From Cognatundibacterium squillarum (lineage in GTDB: Bacteria > Pseudomonadota > Gammaproteobacteria > Burkholderiales > Burkholderiaceae_D), in assembly GCF_014652435.1 (NCBI RefSeq), contig NZ_BMYU01000013.1, forward strand, positions 1-64,000: DNA of 64,000 nt. Direction: 5' to 3'. The notes below the pieces were generated by a model. It was not told where the DNA came from. It ran no database searches and was given only the letters and a program-made list of their open reading frames with translations. The stretch's first letter is position 1, and every line of letters starts with the position of its first letter. The position numbers and the translations under genes were made by a program. Positions 38,497-47,539 of the stretch are shown in pieces.

Positions 38497-38582
38497 TTGT
38501 GCAGAACTCCGCATTAGCAATTTCCGGAAAGCCAGACTTTCTGCCGACGACCGCCACAGAGCTGTGCGAAAGTCCGCATTTG
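38497..38582 (-). repeat. 86-nt dispersed element, copy E
   Basis: Minus orientation, sitting between the two collagenase genes. It differs from copy D at only a few positions. The remaining part of the 659-bp gap 38151-38809 is AT-rich upstream sequence of collagenase 1 plus the terminator of collagenase 2. Confidence 0.87.
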
Positions 38583-38703
38583 AGGGGTTTTCGGGCAGGT
38601 TTTTATGCTTCAGCAGCGATCACGCGACGTGCTTGTCAGGATCGGGGCGGGCGGGATGACGTGGCTGGTTGCGGCTGTGCCGCGCAGTGTGGAGTAGATA
38701 TGA

Positions 38704-38746
38704 AGAAAAAACAGGCAGCCGCTGTGTTTTGTACAAGGGCTGCCTG
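38704..38746 (-). terminator. Terminator of collagenase 2
   Basis: Stem CAGGCAGCC (38712-38720) with GGCTGCCTG (38738-38746) around a 17-nt loop; a run of seven A residues on the plus strand is the minus-strand U-run. Confidence 0.8.
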
Positions 38747-38809
38747 CTTATATTGTCCGCCGCTGATTGCGACGGACAAACTGTGCGTGATGATCAGTGC
38801 TGCATCAGA

Positions 38810-41800
38810 TCAGTATTGCGTCGATACTTTCACGCCGGAGAATTTACTGCTGCCATACAGGCTGACAAACACATAGCCTTCAGGCGGGTTGTTGATGGTG
38901 ACAGAAGACGATGCTGCCAGATTTTTCTGCGGCAGATTGTCGGATGTCGGCCATGTACCATTGGTACTGATCAGCAGGTCGGCCGTTCCTTTGCCGCCGG
39001 ACTTGGTGATCACCAGTTTCGGTGTGCCAGCCGGGACATACAGATACATGTACACAAACTCACCTTTTTTCGCGCTGAGGTTGCTGCGTGCACAGTTCTT
39101 GCCCAGCTGTTCTGCCGCGCCTGCACATTCCGGCAAGTCGGTCGTGCCGCCCTGATCGGTTACCGTGACGGATTTTGTAATGACGGAAGTTGCACCGCCA
39201 TCGTCAGTCACGGTCAGCTTCACGGTGTACACGCCGGCTTTCGCATATTTCTTGGCCGGATTGACTGCTGTCGAGCTGGTGTTGTCACCGAAGTCCCAGA
39301 CGCGTGAAACAATCTTGCCGTCCGCATCGCTGGAAGTGTCGGTAAATACTGCAATCAAACCATTCGCACTGCTGCTGAAACCGGCAACCGGTGCCTGATT
39401 ACCGCCGTTATCCTTGCTGACTTTAAACGATTGTGCGGCACTGGTGGTGCTTGCACCTTTGTCGTCAGTCACTGTCAGGGTCACTTTATAAGTGCCTGCT
39501 GCGCTGTATGTTTTGCTCGGATTGATTTCGGCAGAACTGGTGTTGTCACCGAAGTCCCATTTACGCGTAACCACTTTACCGTCAGCGTCGCTGGATTTAT
39601 CCGTGAATTTGACGGTCAGCCCGCTGACTGCGCCGCCAAAGTCGGCGACCGGTGCTTTGTTGGCTGCCTGCGTTACTGTGACGGTTTTGCTGATGCTGGT
39701 GGTCGCGTCTGCGTTGTCAGTCACTTTCACGGTCACGGTGTAAGTGCCTTCTTTCGCAAAGGTTTTGACCGGATTGGCATCGGTGGAATTGCTTCCGTCG
39801 CCAAAGCTCCAGCTGCGGGATTTAATACTGCCGTCCGGATCGCTGGATTTATCGGTGAATGTTACTTTCAGGCCGTCTGCAGCAAAGCTGAAGTCAGCAA
39901 CCGGCGGTTTATTCGCGGTGGTCGATTTGACCGTGACATCCTGACTGATATTGCTGGTCGCATTCTTATCATCTGTCACTGTCAGTACCACTTTGTACGT
40001 ACCGTCTTTTGTGTACGATTTCAGCGGACTGGTTTCCGTGGATACCGGTGTGTTGTCACCGAAATTCCACTGACGCGATTTTACGGTGCCATCAGCATCG
40101 GTGGATTTATCGGCGAACTGAACACTCAGGCCATTCACTTTGGCATCGAAAGCGGCTTTCGGCGGCAGGTTGCTATTATCGACAACCGGGCATTGCGGCA
40201 ATGAAGGGTTATTGACACATGGCAGCCAGTTCGAGAAATCGCTGTCCAGCGAAGTGCCGATGCTGTTCATGTAGCTGTTGAAGCCTTTGTAATCGCCGGA
40301 GCGCAGCTGACCAAGAATACTGCTGACCCGGCCGCGCTGTTTCTCAAACATATAGCGTGCAGCCAGATAGCCCCAGTTGTAGACGCGGGTCTGACCGGAG
40401 TTATAGTCATTGGCGAAAACTTCACTCAGACGGAAAGATTTTAATCCGGCTTCTTTTTTCGCATCAGCGTAGTCGAGTTTGCGGTAAGAGTAGGACATGT
40501 ACTCAGCGAAACCTTCAATCCACCAGATGGTTTTCGGCACGGAGATCGCATCATTGAAATCACCGAACATATTGAAGCGCCCGTCCAGATAGTGGATGTA
40601 TTCGTGCGTCAGATTCCAGATTTCAAATTTCGGCAACATCCACTCTGCCTGATAGGCGATAAAGCGCGCCTGATTATTCACATCCGACGGATCACCTTCC
40701 AGATACATACCGCCGTTGTTGGTATCAATGCCGAACAGCGATCCTGCATAGGTGCCGTAATCTTTGCTGCTCTTGAAGATCACCATTTCCAGCTGTTTAT
40801 TATTGTCTTTTGCCACCGGTACGTTGCCCGATTGCACTTGCTGGTGGAAATAACCTTCTTCACCACCGACGATACGGCAGGCTTCTTCCAGTTGTGCTTG
40901 TGTCAGTGCCTGTGCGCGCAGACGCAGGGTCGGTGAGCAACTGTGTTTGATCGGCAGAACCACGGTGTCCAGCTTGGTCTGGTAATCGCACATGTTGTAG
41001 TAGCTGCAGTTTTTCTTGTCGTAGAACTCGATCATCTCGCCCAGACCGACCCAGACGGACGCGGTTTTATCGCCGACATTACTGCGGTCCACCATCGCCT
41101 TGACGCGGCCTTTTGCCAGATTTTTGATCGCGCTGCCATCGGTGTATTGCAGGAAACGTCCGAGTTCCCGCGCGGCATTGGAGACCAGGAAATCATTGTC
41201 GGTACCGAGGACACTCCAGTTGGTATTCATGAAGTTATACAAGGTGTCGATGATCGATGTATCCGATTGCACCAGTTGTTTAAAGTCGTCATTCTGGTGG
41301 CCGCGGAATAACACGGTGAATGCATTGTTAACCGCGCTGCGCATCCACCATGAATTCATGAAGCTGTTGTTCAGTGTCAGCATACGTTTCACGACACTGT
41401 TCAGATAACGGGCATTCTGATTGGAGCTGTCTACCAGTGTAACCACTTCGGACAGAATCTCGCCGTGCGCATCGTTAATCGTGCCGAAATTCGCATTGTT
41501 AACAAAGGCATCCAGTGCACCCTGAATGGCGCTGACCAGATTCGCGCCGTAATTGCCAACGGCTTTATCGTAGAACTGCACATAGTAACCAGCACGCAGG
41601 AACAGCACCATTTGCGCAATATTGCTGCTGTTGGTGCCGTTGTATGAGGATGCTGCATTACGGAAAGCATTCGCGACCGTTACCATCTGGCTTTCTTTGA
41701 AGATCGCATTCGCCTGACTGCCGGAAACGCTGAATAAATCATTGATACAGTTAATATCCGAGCTTTTGATCAGGCTGACCAGTGCAGATCCCGATGCTGC

Positions 41801-42163
41801 TGCAAATTCACTGACATTACAGGCAGCGGCCATCGCTTTTTTATCTGTGGTTGCAGACGTGGCTTTCGCGATAGCGGAAGGACGCATCAGTGTGCGCGCC
41901 TGACTTTTGCTGTAATCGAATTTAGCAGTCACGGAAGAAGGTGCCTGCTTAGGAAGACGCTCCGCCGGACTCAGTTTGTGATGCTGGTGGTGCTGACCGA
42001 AAATCATTGATTCCGCTGAAGACGATTTGCGGATACTGTTTTTTTCAACTGCGTGATGTTCACCGGCAAAAGCGGAAGTGCTGCAGGCGGCGAATGCGGA
42101 TGCCACAGCAAGAGAAATGCTGAGCATGCGCGTTTCAGGGAAGAAGCTTTTCGTAGGATTCAA
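38810..42163 (-). CDS. Secreted M9 collagenase with four PKD domains
   Basis: A 1117-residue paralogue of the neighbouring collagenase. Signal peptide (about residues 13-33), M9 catalytic domain with HEYIH (about residue 520) and WWIEGFAEYMSYSYR, four PKD domains (WxFGD cores) and a C-terminal PPC domain ending KVSTQY. One PKD domain more than its sister. I place the start at TTG 42163 because the context GAGACAATTTTG matches the sister gene; the frame opens six codons earlier at TTG 42181. Confidence 0.92.
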   Translation of the reverse strand: MNPTKSFFPETRMLSISLAVASAFAACSTSAFAGEHHAVEKNSIRKSSSAESMIFGQHHQHHKLSPAERLPKQAPSSVTAKFDYSKSQARTLMRPSAIAKATSATTDKKAMAAACNVSEFAAASGSALVSLIKSSDINCINDLFSVSGSQANAIFKESQMVTVANAFRNAASSYNGTNSSNIAQMVLFLRAGYYVQFYDKAVGNYGANLVSAIQGALDAFVNNANFGTINDAHGEILSEVVTLVDSSNQNARYLNSVVKRMLTLNNSFMNSWWMRSAVNNAFTVLFRGHQNDDFKQLVQSDTSIIDTLYNFMNTNWSVLGTDNDFLVSNAARELGRFLQYTDGSAIKNLAKGRVKAMVDRSNVGDKTASVWVGLGEMIEFYDKKNCSYYNMCDYQTKLDTVVLPIKHSCSPTLRLRAQALTQAQLEEACRIVGGEEGYFHQQVQSGNVPVAKDNNKQLEMVIFKSSKDYGTYAGSLFGIDTNNGGMYLEGDPSDVNNQARFIAYQAEWMLPKFEIWNLTHEYIHYLDGRFNMFGDFNDAISVPKTIWWIEGFAEYMSYSYRKLDYADAKKEAGLKSFRLSEVFANDYNSGQTRVYNWGYLAARYMFEKQRGRVSSILGQLRSGDYKGFNSYMNSIGTSLDSDFSNWLPCVNNPSLPQCPVVDNSNLPPKAAFDAKVNGLSVQFADKSTDADGTVKSRQWNFGDNTPVSTETSPLKSYTKDGTYKVVLTVTDDKNATSNISQDVTVKSTTANKPPVADFSFAADGLKVTFTDKSSDPDGSIKSRSWSFGDGSNSTDANPVKTFAKEGTYTVTVKVTDNADATTSISKTVTVTQAANKAPVADFGGAVSGLTVKFTDKSSDADGKVVTRKWDFGDNTSSAEINPSKTYSAAGTYKVTLTVTDDKGASTTSAAQSFKVSKDNGGNQAPVAGFSSSANGLIAVFTDTSSDADGKIVSRVWDFGDNTSSTAVNPAKKYAKAGVYTVKLTVTDDGGATSVITKSVTVTDQGGTTDLPECAGAAEQLGKNCARSNLSAKKGEFVYMYLYVPAGTPKLVITKSGGKGTADLLISTNGTWPTSDNLPQKNLAASSSVTINNPPEGYVFVSLYGSSKFSGVKVSTQY

Positions 42164-42354
42164 AATTGTCTCACTAATCAATATTTAGTTATGAAAAAAT
42201 GCAAATCGCTGTCGACCCTGAAAACAAGAGCCGGGTATTTCGCGAATGGCCTAAATATATTAGTGATGTTTTTGGTATGAATTTTTTGTGTTTGTAATGA
42301 GTTGTAATTTATTTAATGATCACTGTGAGTGAAAATTCCGAAAAAATGAGAATT

Positions 42355-42379
42355 TGAAACAACTTTCCGCGTGGAAATC
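42355..42379. promoter_or_regulatory. Conserved site upstream of collagenase 2
   Basis: Contains GAAACAAC and the inverted repeat TTTCC-GCGT-GGAAA, then TC. It matches the block at 38345-38370 with one indel and two or three substitutions, at the same distance from the start codon. Confidence 0.5.
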
Positions 42380-42478
42380 TTGCCGAAAAGAATCGAATTT
42401 GTGCACGTTTTTGCCCGACCGGATTGATGGTCGCATCAACAATACGCGCCCGGTTGTGCCGCGTATTGCGTGCTGTTG

Positions 42479-42564
42479 TTATGCGGTTTTCGGCAATTCA
42501 GTTTTCCTGATCGCCAGACTTTCTGCCGACGACCGCCAGGGTGCTGTGCAAAAGTCCGCATTTG
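42479..42564 (-). repeat. 86-nt dispersed element, copy F
   Basis: Minus orientation. The core (GGTCGTCGGCAGAAAGTC) and the CAAATGCGG end are intact, while the distal third has drifted. It lies upstream of collagenase 2. The 607-bp gap 42164-42770 otherwise holds AT-rich leader sequence and a terminator. Confidence 0.75.
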
Positions 42565-42678
42565 AGGGATTTTCGGGCTGTTTTAACCGTTCAGATGTCG
42601 TGTGCCGGATCCGCCGCAGGAGGGACTTTGCCGTCCAGAGCCGGCGTGCAGAAAACGTCTTTTGCAGACAAAAAACAA

Positions 42679-42703
42679 AACCGCGCCGTAGCGCGGTTTT
42701 TTT
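42679..42703. terminator. Bidirectional terminator next to the FabH-like gene
   Basis: Stem AACCGCGC/GCGCGGTT with loop CGTA, T-run to 42703 and an A-rich 5' flank. It ends the minus-strand ketosynthase gene. The 20-nt hairpin is identical to that at 34931-34950. Confidence 0.85.
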
Positions 42704-42770
42704 CTGGCCGGTGCAATATCAGCCGGCGATGTGGTTTGCGTGATTCAGCGGCGTGAAGCCGCGTTGTGAA

Positions 42771-43892
42771 TCAGCGCTTGCGCACCACAACGCAGCCGAT
42801 CGAGTAACCGGCACCGAACGAGCAGATCACGCCTTGCTGGCCGCTTTGCAGATCGTCCTGATATCTGTGGAAAGCGATAATCGAACCGGCGGAAGATGTG
42901 TTCGCGTATTCGTTCAGAATGGTCGGCGATTCTTCCGGTGTCGCGTCGCGACCCAGAATCAGGCGGGCGATCAGCAGGTTCATGTTCAGGTTCGCCTGAT
43001 GCAGCCAGAAACGGCTGATATCGTTCACCGCCAGACCGGCTTGCTGCACGGTAGAGGTGATCACCTCCGCCGCCATCGGGCACACATCTTTAAACACTTT
43101 GCGGCCTTGCTGACGGAACAGTTTGTCCGGCTGACCAACACCGCTTTCATCGGCGCGGTTTAAGAAGCCGAAGTTATTGCGGATATTGTTGGAGAACTGG
43201 GTTTTCAGTTTCAGACCAACGATTTCGAATTGGTGCGCAGACGTTGCCAGATCAGCGCGTTCAATCAGGATGGCGGTACAGGCATCACCGAAAATGAAGT
43301 GGCTGTCGCGGTCGCGCCAGTTCAGGTGGCCGCTGGTGATTTCCGGATTCACGACCAGTACGGCGCGCGCCTGACCGGACTGAATCGCACCGACTGCGGC
43401 CTGAATACCGAAGGTGGCGGAAGAGCAGGCGACGTTCATATCGAAGCCGTAACCATCAATGCCGAGCGCATTCTGGATTTCAACGGCCATTGCAGGATAA
43501 GCGCGCTGCATATTCGACGCGGCGCACAGCACGGCATCCACGTCGGCTGCAGTTTTACCGGCGCGTTCCAGCGCCTGACGGGCAGCGACCACGGCCATTT
43601 CGCACATGATGGATTGTTCGTCGTCCGCACGTTCCGGAATGCGCGGCACCATGCGCTTCACATCCAGTACGCCTTCTTTGTTCATCACATAACGCGACTG
43701 AATGCCGGAAGCTTTTTCGATAAAAGCAGTGCTGGAACCTTCCAGCGCAGTCAGTTCACCGGCGGCAATCGCGGCGGCATTGTCGTGGTTGTACTGTTCC
43801 ACATAGGCATTGAAACAGGCAACCAGTTCTTCATTGGAAACAGATTCAGCAGGCGTGTACAGACCGGTACCACTGATAACGACTTGATTCAT
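42771..43892 (-). CDS. Beta-ketoacyl-ACP synthase III (FabH-like)
   Basis: A 373-residue thiolase-fold condensing enzyme. The catalytic Cys is in [10 protein letters not shown], the His in [10 protein letters not shown] and the Asn in [11 protein letters not shown], the KAS III triad. It is longer than the housekeeping FabH (about 320 residues) and has an insertion near residues 30-75, so a secondary or specialised role is likely. No other fatty-acid genes are adjacent. ATG 43892 is used; the frame opens at 43940. Confidence 0.85.
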   Translation of the reverse strand: MNQVVISGTGLYTPAESVSNEELVACFNAYVEQYNHDNAAAIAAGELTALEGSSTAFIEKASGIQSRYVMNKEGVLDVKRMVPRIPERADDEQSIMCEMAVVAARQALERAGKTAADVDAVLCAASNMQRAYPAMAVEIQNALGIDGYGFDMNVACSSATFGIQAAVGAIQSGQARAVLVVNPEITSGHLNWRDRDSHFIFGDACTAILIERADLATSAHQFEIVGLKLKTQFSNNIRNNFGFLNRADESGVGQPDKLFRQQGRKVFKDVCPMAAEVITSTVQQAGLAVNDISRFWLHQANLNMNLLIARLILGRDATPEESPTILNEYANTSSAGSIIAFHRYQDDLQSGQQGVICSFGAGYSIGCVVVRKR

Positions 43893-44132
43893 TGCAGGCT
43901 TTCTGTAAAGAGCGGCTGGCAGTTTGCGCTGGCAAAACACCGTCAGTCGCCATAGTGTTGGCGGGGCGTAAAAACGCGACTTCGTCGCTTCATTTTACAC
44001 AGAAGCGATGACAATTCCGGCGACGGATTACCGAAATAGAGTGCTTGTTCCAAAATGGTGCGCTTGTTGTGCTGAGGGATGGTGCTGCGGAAATCCTTTC
44101 TCCCGCAGCACGAGGCTGAACCGCTGGCCGGA

Positions 44133-44792
44133 TCAGACCGCCATATAGCGGCCGGGGCGGTGGTTCAGGCTGATCGCCAGATTCAGGGCAAATGCACCGA
44201 CCACAGAAGCCGCCAGCGCCTGCCAGCCGACCACGCGGATCGACGCGAGGACGATCAGGATATCCAGTCCCATTTGCAGCTTACCGGCGCGGATGCCACG
44301 GGTTTGCTGCAGATACAGCGCCAGAATATTGATGCCGCCGAGGCTGGCCTGATGGCGGAACAGTACGATAAAGCCGACACCCATCAGCAAGCCGCCGGTC
44401 AGCGCTACATAAAACATCGCCAGCGTGTTGTCCTGACTCAGGTGAATAATTTTCGGGTGCAGGCCGGACATCAGCGAGACCAGCCCGACAGAACAAAAGG
44501 TTTTGATCGTGAATGGCCAGCCCATGCGTTTGAAGGCCAGATAGTAGAACGGTAGATTGATGATGAAGAACACCGTGCCGAAGCTGTAGCCGCTCAGATA
44601 ATGCGTCAGAAATGCCAGTCCGGCGGTGCCGCCGGTCAGCAGCCCGGCCTGATTGAATAAGGCCACGCCCAGTGAAACCAGCAGCGTTCCGGTCAGAATC
44701 GCCAGCACATCTTCAAACCAGCTGTGCGGGACGAATCGGCGTGTCAGTGCTTTGGATGCAGGAGCGGCAGAGCCGGAAGTAGTGTCGGACAT
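44133..44792 (-). CDS. YitT-family membrane protein
   Basis: A 219-residue inner-membrane protein with about six hydrophobic segments and the family motif GLLTGGTAGLAFL near residue 50, and a matching FRHQASLGGINILALYL segment later. The C-terminal DUF2179 domain of many YitT proteins is missing. Function is unknown; transport is suspected. A 9-bp inverted repeat (GTGCTGCGG/CCGCAGCAC) lies downstream without a T-run. Confidence 0.82.
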   Translation of the reverse strand: MSDTTSGSAAPASKALTRRFVPHSWFEDVLAILTGTLLVSLGVALFNQAGLLTGGTAGLAFLTHYLSGYSFGTVFFIINLPFYYLAFKRMGWPFTIKTFCSVGLVSLMSGLHPKIIHLSQDNTLAMFYVALTGGLLMGVGFIVLFRHQASLGGINILALYLQQTRGIRAGKLQMGLDILIVLASIRVVGWQALAASVVGAFALNLAISLNHRPGRYMAV

Positions 44793-44936
44793 GGCAGCGC
44801 ATTCAGTAGGAAATCACCGGATTGTACGCAGAGCGCGGGTGCTTCCCGCGTCTGTTCGCTTCACAATATGCGCTGTCTTGCGTTGCATCAAGCCTTGCGG
44901 CACAGCCAGTGACTGTGCGCAAAGCAGGAATGGCAT

Positions 44937-47129
44937 TTACAGCAATTTCTGCTGCCGGCTGGCGGCGGCTGTATCGGTGTCACCGGGCTTCGTATCCTGC
45001 GCTGCAGTTTCTGTATTCAGTGCGGAAACACTGGCTACGATTACAGGTGCGGAGACGGTTTCCTGTTCCGGTAAAGGATCATTCGCCGCTTCCTGTAACA
45101 ATACCGGTTCCTGCACTACCCAGCCCTCGGGTGCGGCACTGACGGTAACGGGTTTTTCCGGCAGGAAGAAATCACGCGCACCATGACGGAAACGCTTCCA
45201 CAGCAAGCCGAGCAAAGGGCCGCCCAGACCAAAGCTGGCACGGCGTGAACGCAGTGCCACCATCAGTGCCAGACTGAAACTGACGCCCAGATTGACCAGA
45301 CCAATCAGCAGCACGCCGATAAAGCTGTACAGCATGGCTTGCCACGACACCGCGTATTCCAGTCCGGTCAGCGCGAATACAAAATTCGCACTGGAGAAAG
45401 TGATATGGCGGATATCCACCGGCAGGCCGAAGAATTGCCCGAACTGGCCGATCGAACCCAGCATAATCCCGAAAAAGAAATTACCGGCCAGTGCGCCCAG
45501 ATGCTGGCCGATGTAATCCGTCATGCGCTGCAGGCGCTGCTCACCAAGCAAGCTGCGTAACCAGCCCAGCTGACGCAGGCGCGCCGGAATTTGCGCGTAA
45601 CTGGCTTTGTTATCGTAATAGCCGGAAATCAGACCGGACAAAAACAGACACACACCGGCAATTGCCGCATGTGGTAAGGCCATGCTGTGCAGCGGATCAA
45701 GATCATGCAGTAAGTGTTCTGCTTTTTGCGGACTGACTAAATGGTCGCCGGTAAAGCCATACCACAGCCACGCAATGATCAGCGCAGTCGGCATCGCCAG
45801 CACAATATTCCCGGCAATCGCAATCAGTTGCGAGCGGATCACGCGCACGATCAGTTCGGTCAGTTCATCCAGCTTTTGCTTACCCTGATCTATGGTGCGG
45901 GCGATGACCGCTGCCGTCATCGCAGGCTGTTTGGTTGCAATCGTGAAATGCAGAATATGCACCAGCACAAAACCGGCAGAGTAATTCAGACTGAACAGCA
46001 GCGCATAACCGAAAGGTGCCAGTGCCATCGCACCGAACAGGATTTTGATCAGCGCCATGAAGCCGACGATAAAGCCTGCGCCCATTGCGGATTTCATCAT
46101 CGCCAGCCATTCTTCGCGGGTGCTGGTGACATAGTGCTCACCGCTGCGACCAGCGCGTTCGGTCACCTGCAGCGATAATAATTCCGTATTGCTCTGTACC
46201 AGCTCGCGCACACTGTGCTGACGGTTATCCGCTCTGACCAGTTCTTTGAATAAAGGCACGGCCAGTGTGATGGTGTCGCGCAGTTCACGGCTGTCGAGCA
46301 ATGCCAGCAGGGTGCGCAGGCGCTGCATACTTTGCGTCAGACGTAACAGCAAGCGGGTCAGACTGACAGAAACCCCGTTCTGCGCAGCTGTTTTGCGTAT
46401 GCGCTGCACGATTTCATCGCACTGGGTCAGCAAAATCACAATGTGCTGACAGTCTTCACGCTGCAACTGCGGGTTGTGAAACCAGGCGCGGTAGGTTTCA
46501 GCGTAATTATTGATTTCATCGTTCTGGCGCAGGAACGGCGACTCGAATTTTTCAATGGCCGGATAATTGCGCACCAGTTCTGCTTCCAGACCAATGGTGG
46601 TAATACGGTATGACAACACTTGTACCGCATTCAGCACTTCATCGGTCATCAGCTTGTGGGTATGGCGCACTTTCGGTAAGCGCCCGCCCAGACTGCGGAT
46701 CAGGTCGGCCCAGACATCATCGGCGACACCCTGCACCCACACATAATCATCATCGCGATTAAAAATCTGTCCGAATACATCTTTCAGATATTCATCATTG
46801 ATCAGTGGCGGCAGTAAGCGGTTAAATACACGCGTTGCAGCGGCGCCCCAGAAACCATCGTTCAGTGTGATGCCGGTGTCGGTCAGCAAATGCACCAGTT
46901 TGCGGCGGCACACGATCTGGGTCAGGTAGCAGCGCAGCGCATGCCGCCATGCCGGACGCTGGCGCAGTAAAAAGCACAGCGCGCGCAGATTGTCGGTGGC
47001 GCGCTGAATGTCTCTGGCTTTCGCCGGACGGATGGTGTTGACCAGTGCCTGTAAATGCGTGATGTCACTGGTTTGTGGATTTTCATGCACAGCCTGTGCG
47101 ATGCAGGACAAAATATGGTCAAAGGACAT
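44937..47129 (-). CDS. SpecificRecomb-family (PF10136) membrane protein
   Basis: A 730-residue protein of the family named site-specific recombinase. The N-terminal half (to about 340) is helical and soluble; the second half has about six to eight membrane segments (for example residues 350-395, 440-475, 500-520, 590-650). No tyrosine- or serine-recombinase active-site motif is visible, so the name is probably misleading. AAGGAG supports ATG 47129. Upstream, 47130-47539 holds only this ribosome site and nothing else I can support. Confidence 0.8.
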   Translation of the reverse strand: MSFDHILSCIAQAVHENPQTSDITHLQALVNTIRPAKARDIQRATDNLRALCFLLRQRPAWRHALRCYLTQIVCRRKLVHLLTDTGITLNDGFWGAAATRVFNRLLPPLINDEYLKDVFGQIFNRDDDYVWVQGVADDVWADLIRSLGGRLPKVRHTHKLMTDEVLNAVQVLSYRITTIGLEAELVRNYPAIEKFESPFLRQNDEINNYAETYRAWFHNPQLQREDCQHIVILLTQCDEIVQRIRKTAAQNGVSVSLTRLLLRLTQSMQRLRTLLALLDSRELRDTITLAVPLFKELVRADNRQHSVRELVQSNTELLSLQVTERAGRSGEHYVTSTREEWLAMMKSAMGAGFIVGFMALIKILFGAMALAPFGYALLFSLNYSAGFVLVHILHFTIATKQPAMTAAVIARTIDQGKQKLDELTELIVRVIRSQLIAIAGNIVLAMPTALIIAWLWYGFTGDHLVSPQKAEHLLHDLDPLHSMALPHAAIAGVCLFLSGLISGYYDNKASYAQIPARLRQLGWLRSLLGEQRLQRMTDYIGQHLGALAGNFFFGIMLGSIGQFGQFFGLPVDIRHITFSSANFVFALTGLEYAVSWQAMLYSFIGVLLIGLVNLGVSFSLALMVALRSRRASFGLGGPLLGLLWKRFRHGARDFFLPEKPVTVSAAPEGWVVQEPVLLQEAANDPLPEQETVSAPVIVASVSALNTETAAQDTKPGDTDTAAASRQQKLL

Positions 47130-47539
47130 GAAAACTCCTTTCTGAAGAACGGATACCGTGCATACTTGTCACGGAGGAAATGACAGGTTTCCGTGTTGTA
47201 ACTGATTTTGTCAGCCTTGTCATCTAATGCTGCACAAGGCTGCCGGTTTGTTGCGGACAACAGGCGCGTTTGCTGCGCATGTCTGGTTGAAAAAATGGAT
47301 AGCGGACGTCCCGACTGGCGGGGCAAAAAGGCTGCTGGTCTCAGCGCCTGAGTATGTCTGATGCATTATAGCGATGCCGCCGTGCGGGCGAATCGCCAGC
47401 CATAGTCTGATGAATTTAGCCGGAATTAGTTCCTTTTTTTGGCAAAGTATTGAAAATTAAGACTGTTTACATGCAGAAACCATGCACGTCACAGAAATTT
47501 CGTCTACAGTATCGGCGTGTTTATTCTTAAGGGAAAGCG

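Noticed and set aside
44082-44111. Terminator for the YitT gene (GTGCTGCGG/CCGCAGCAC)
   Set aside because: The stem is good but the loop is 12 nt and no U-run follows on the minus strand.
44937-47129. Calling a mobile element from the recombinase family name
   Set aside because: No catalytic recombinase motif, no terminal repeats and no other mobility genes nearby.
47130-47539. Regulatory elements in the gap between the SpecificRecomb and CNNM genes
   Set aside because: Only ribosome sites are visible; short TGTCA/TGACA repeats were noted but are too short and irregular to support a site.
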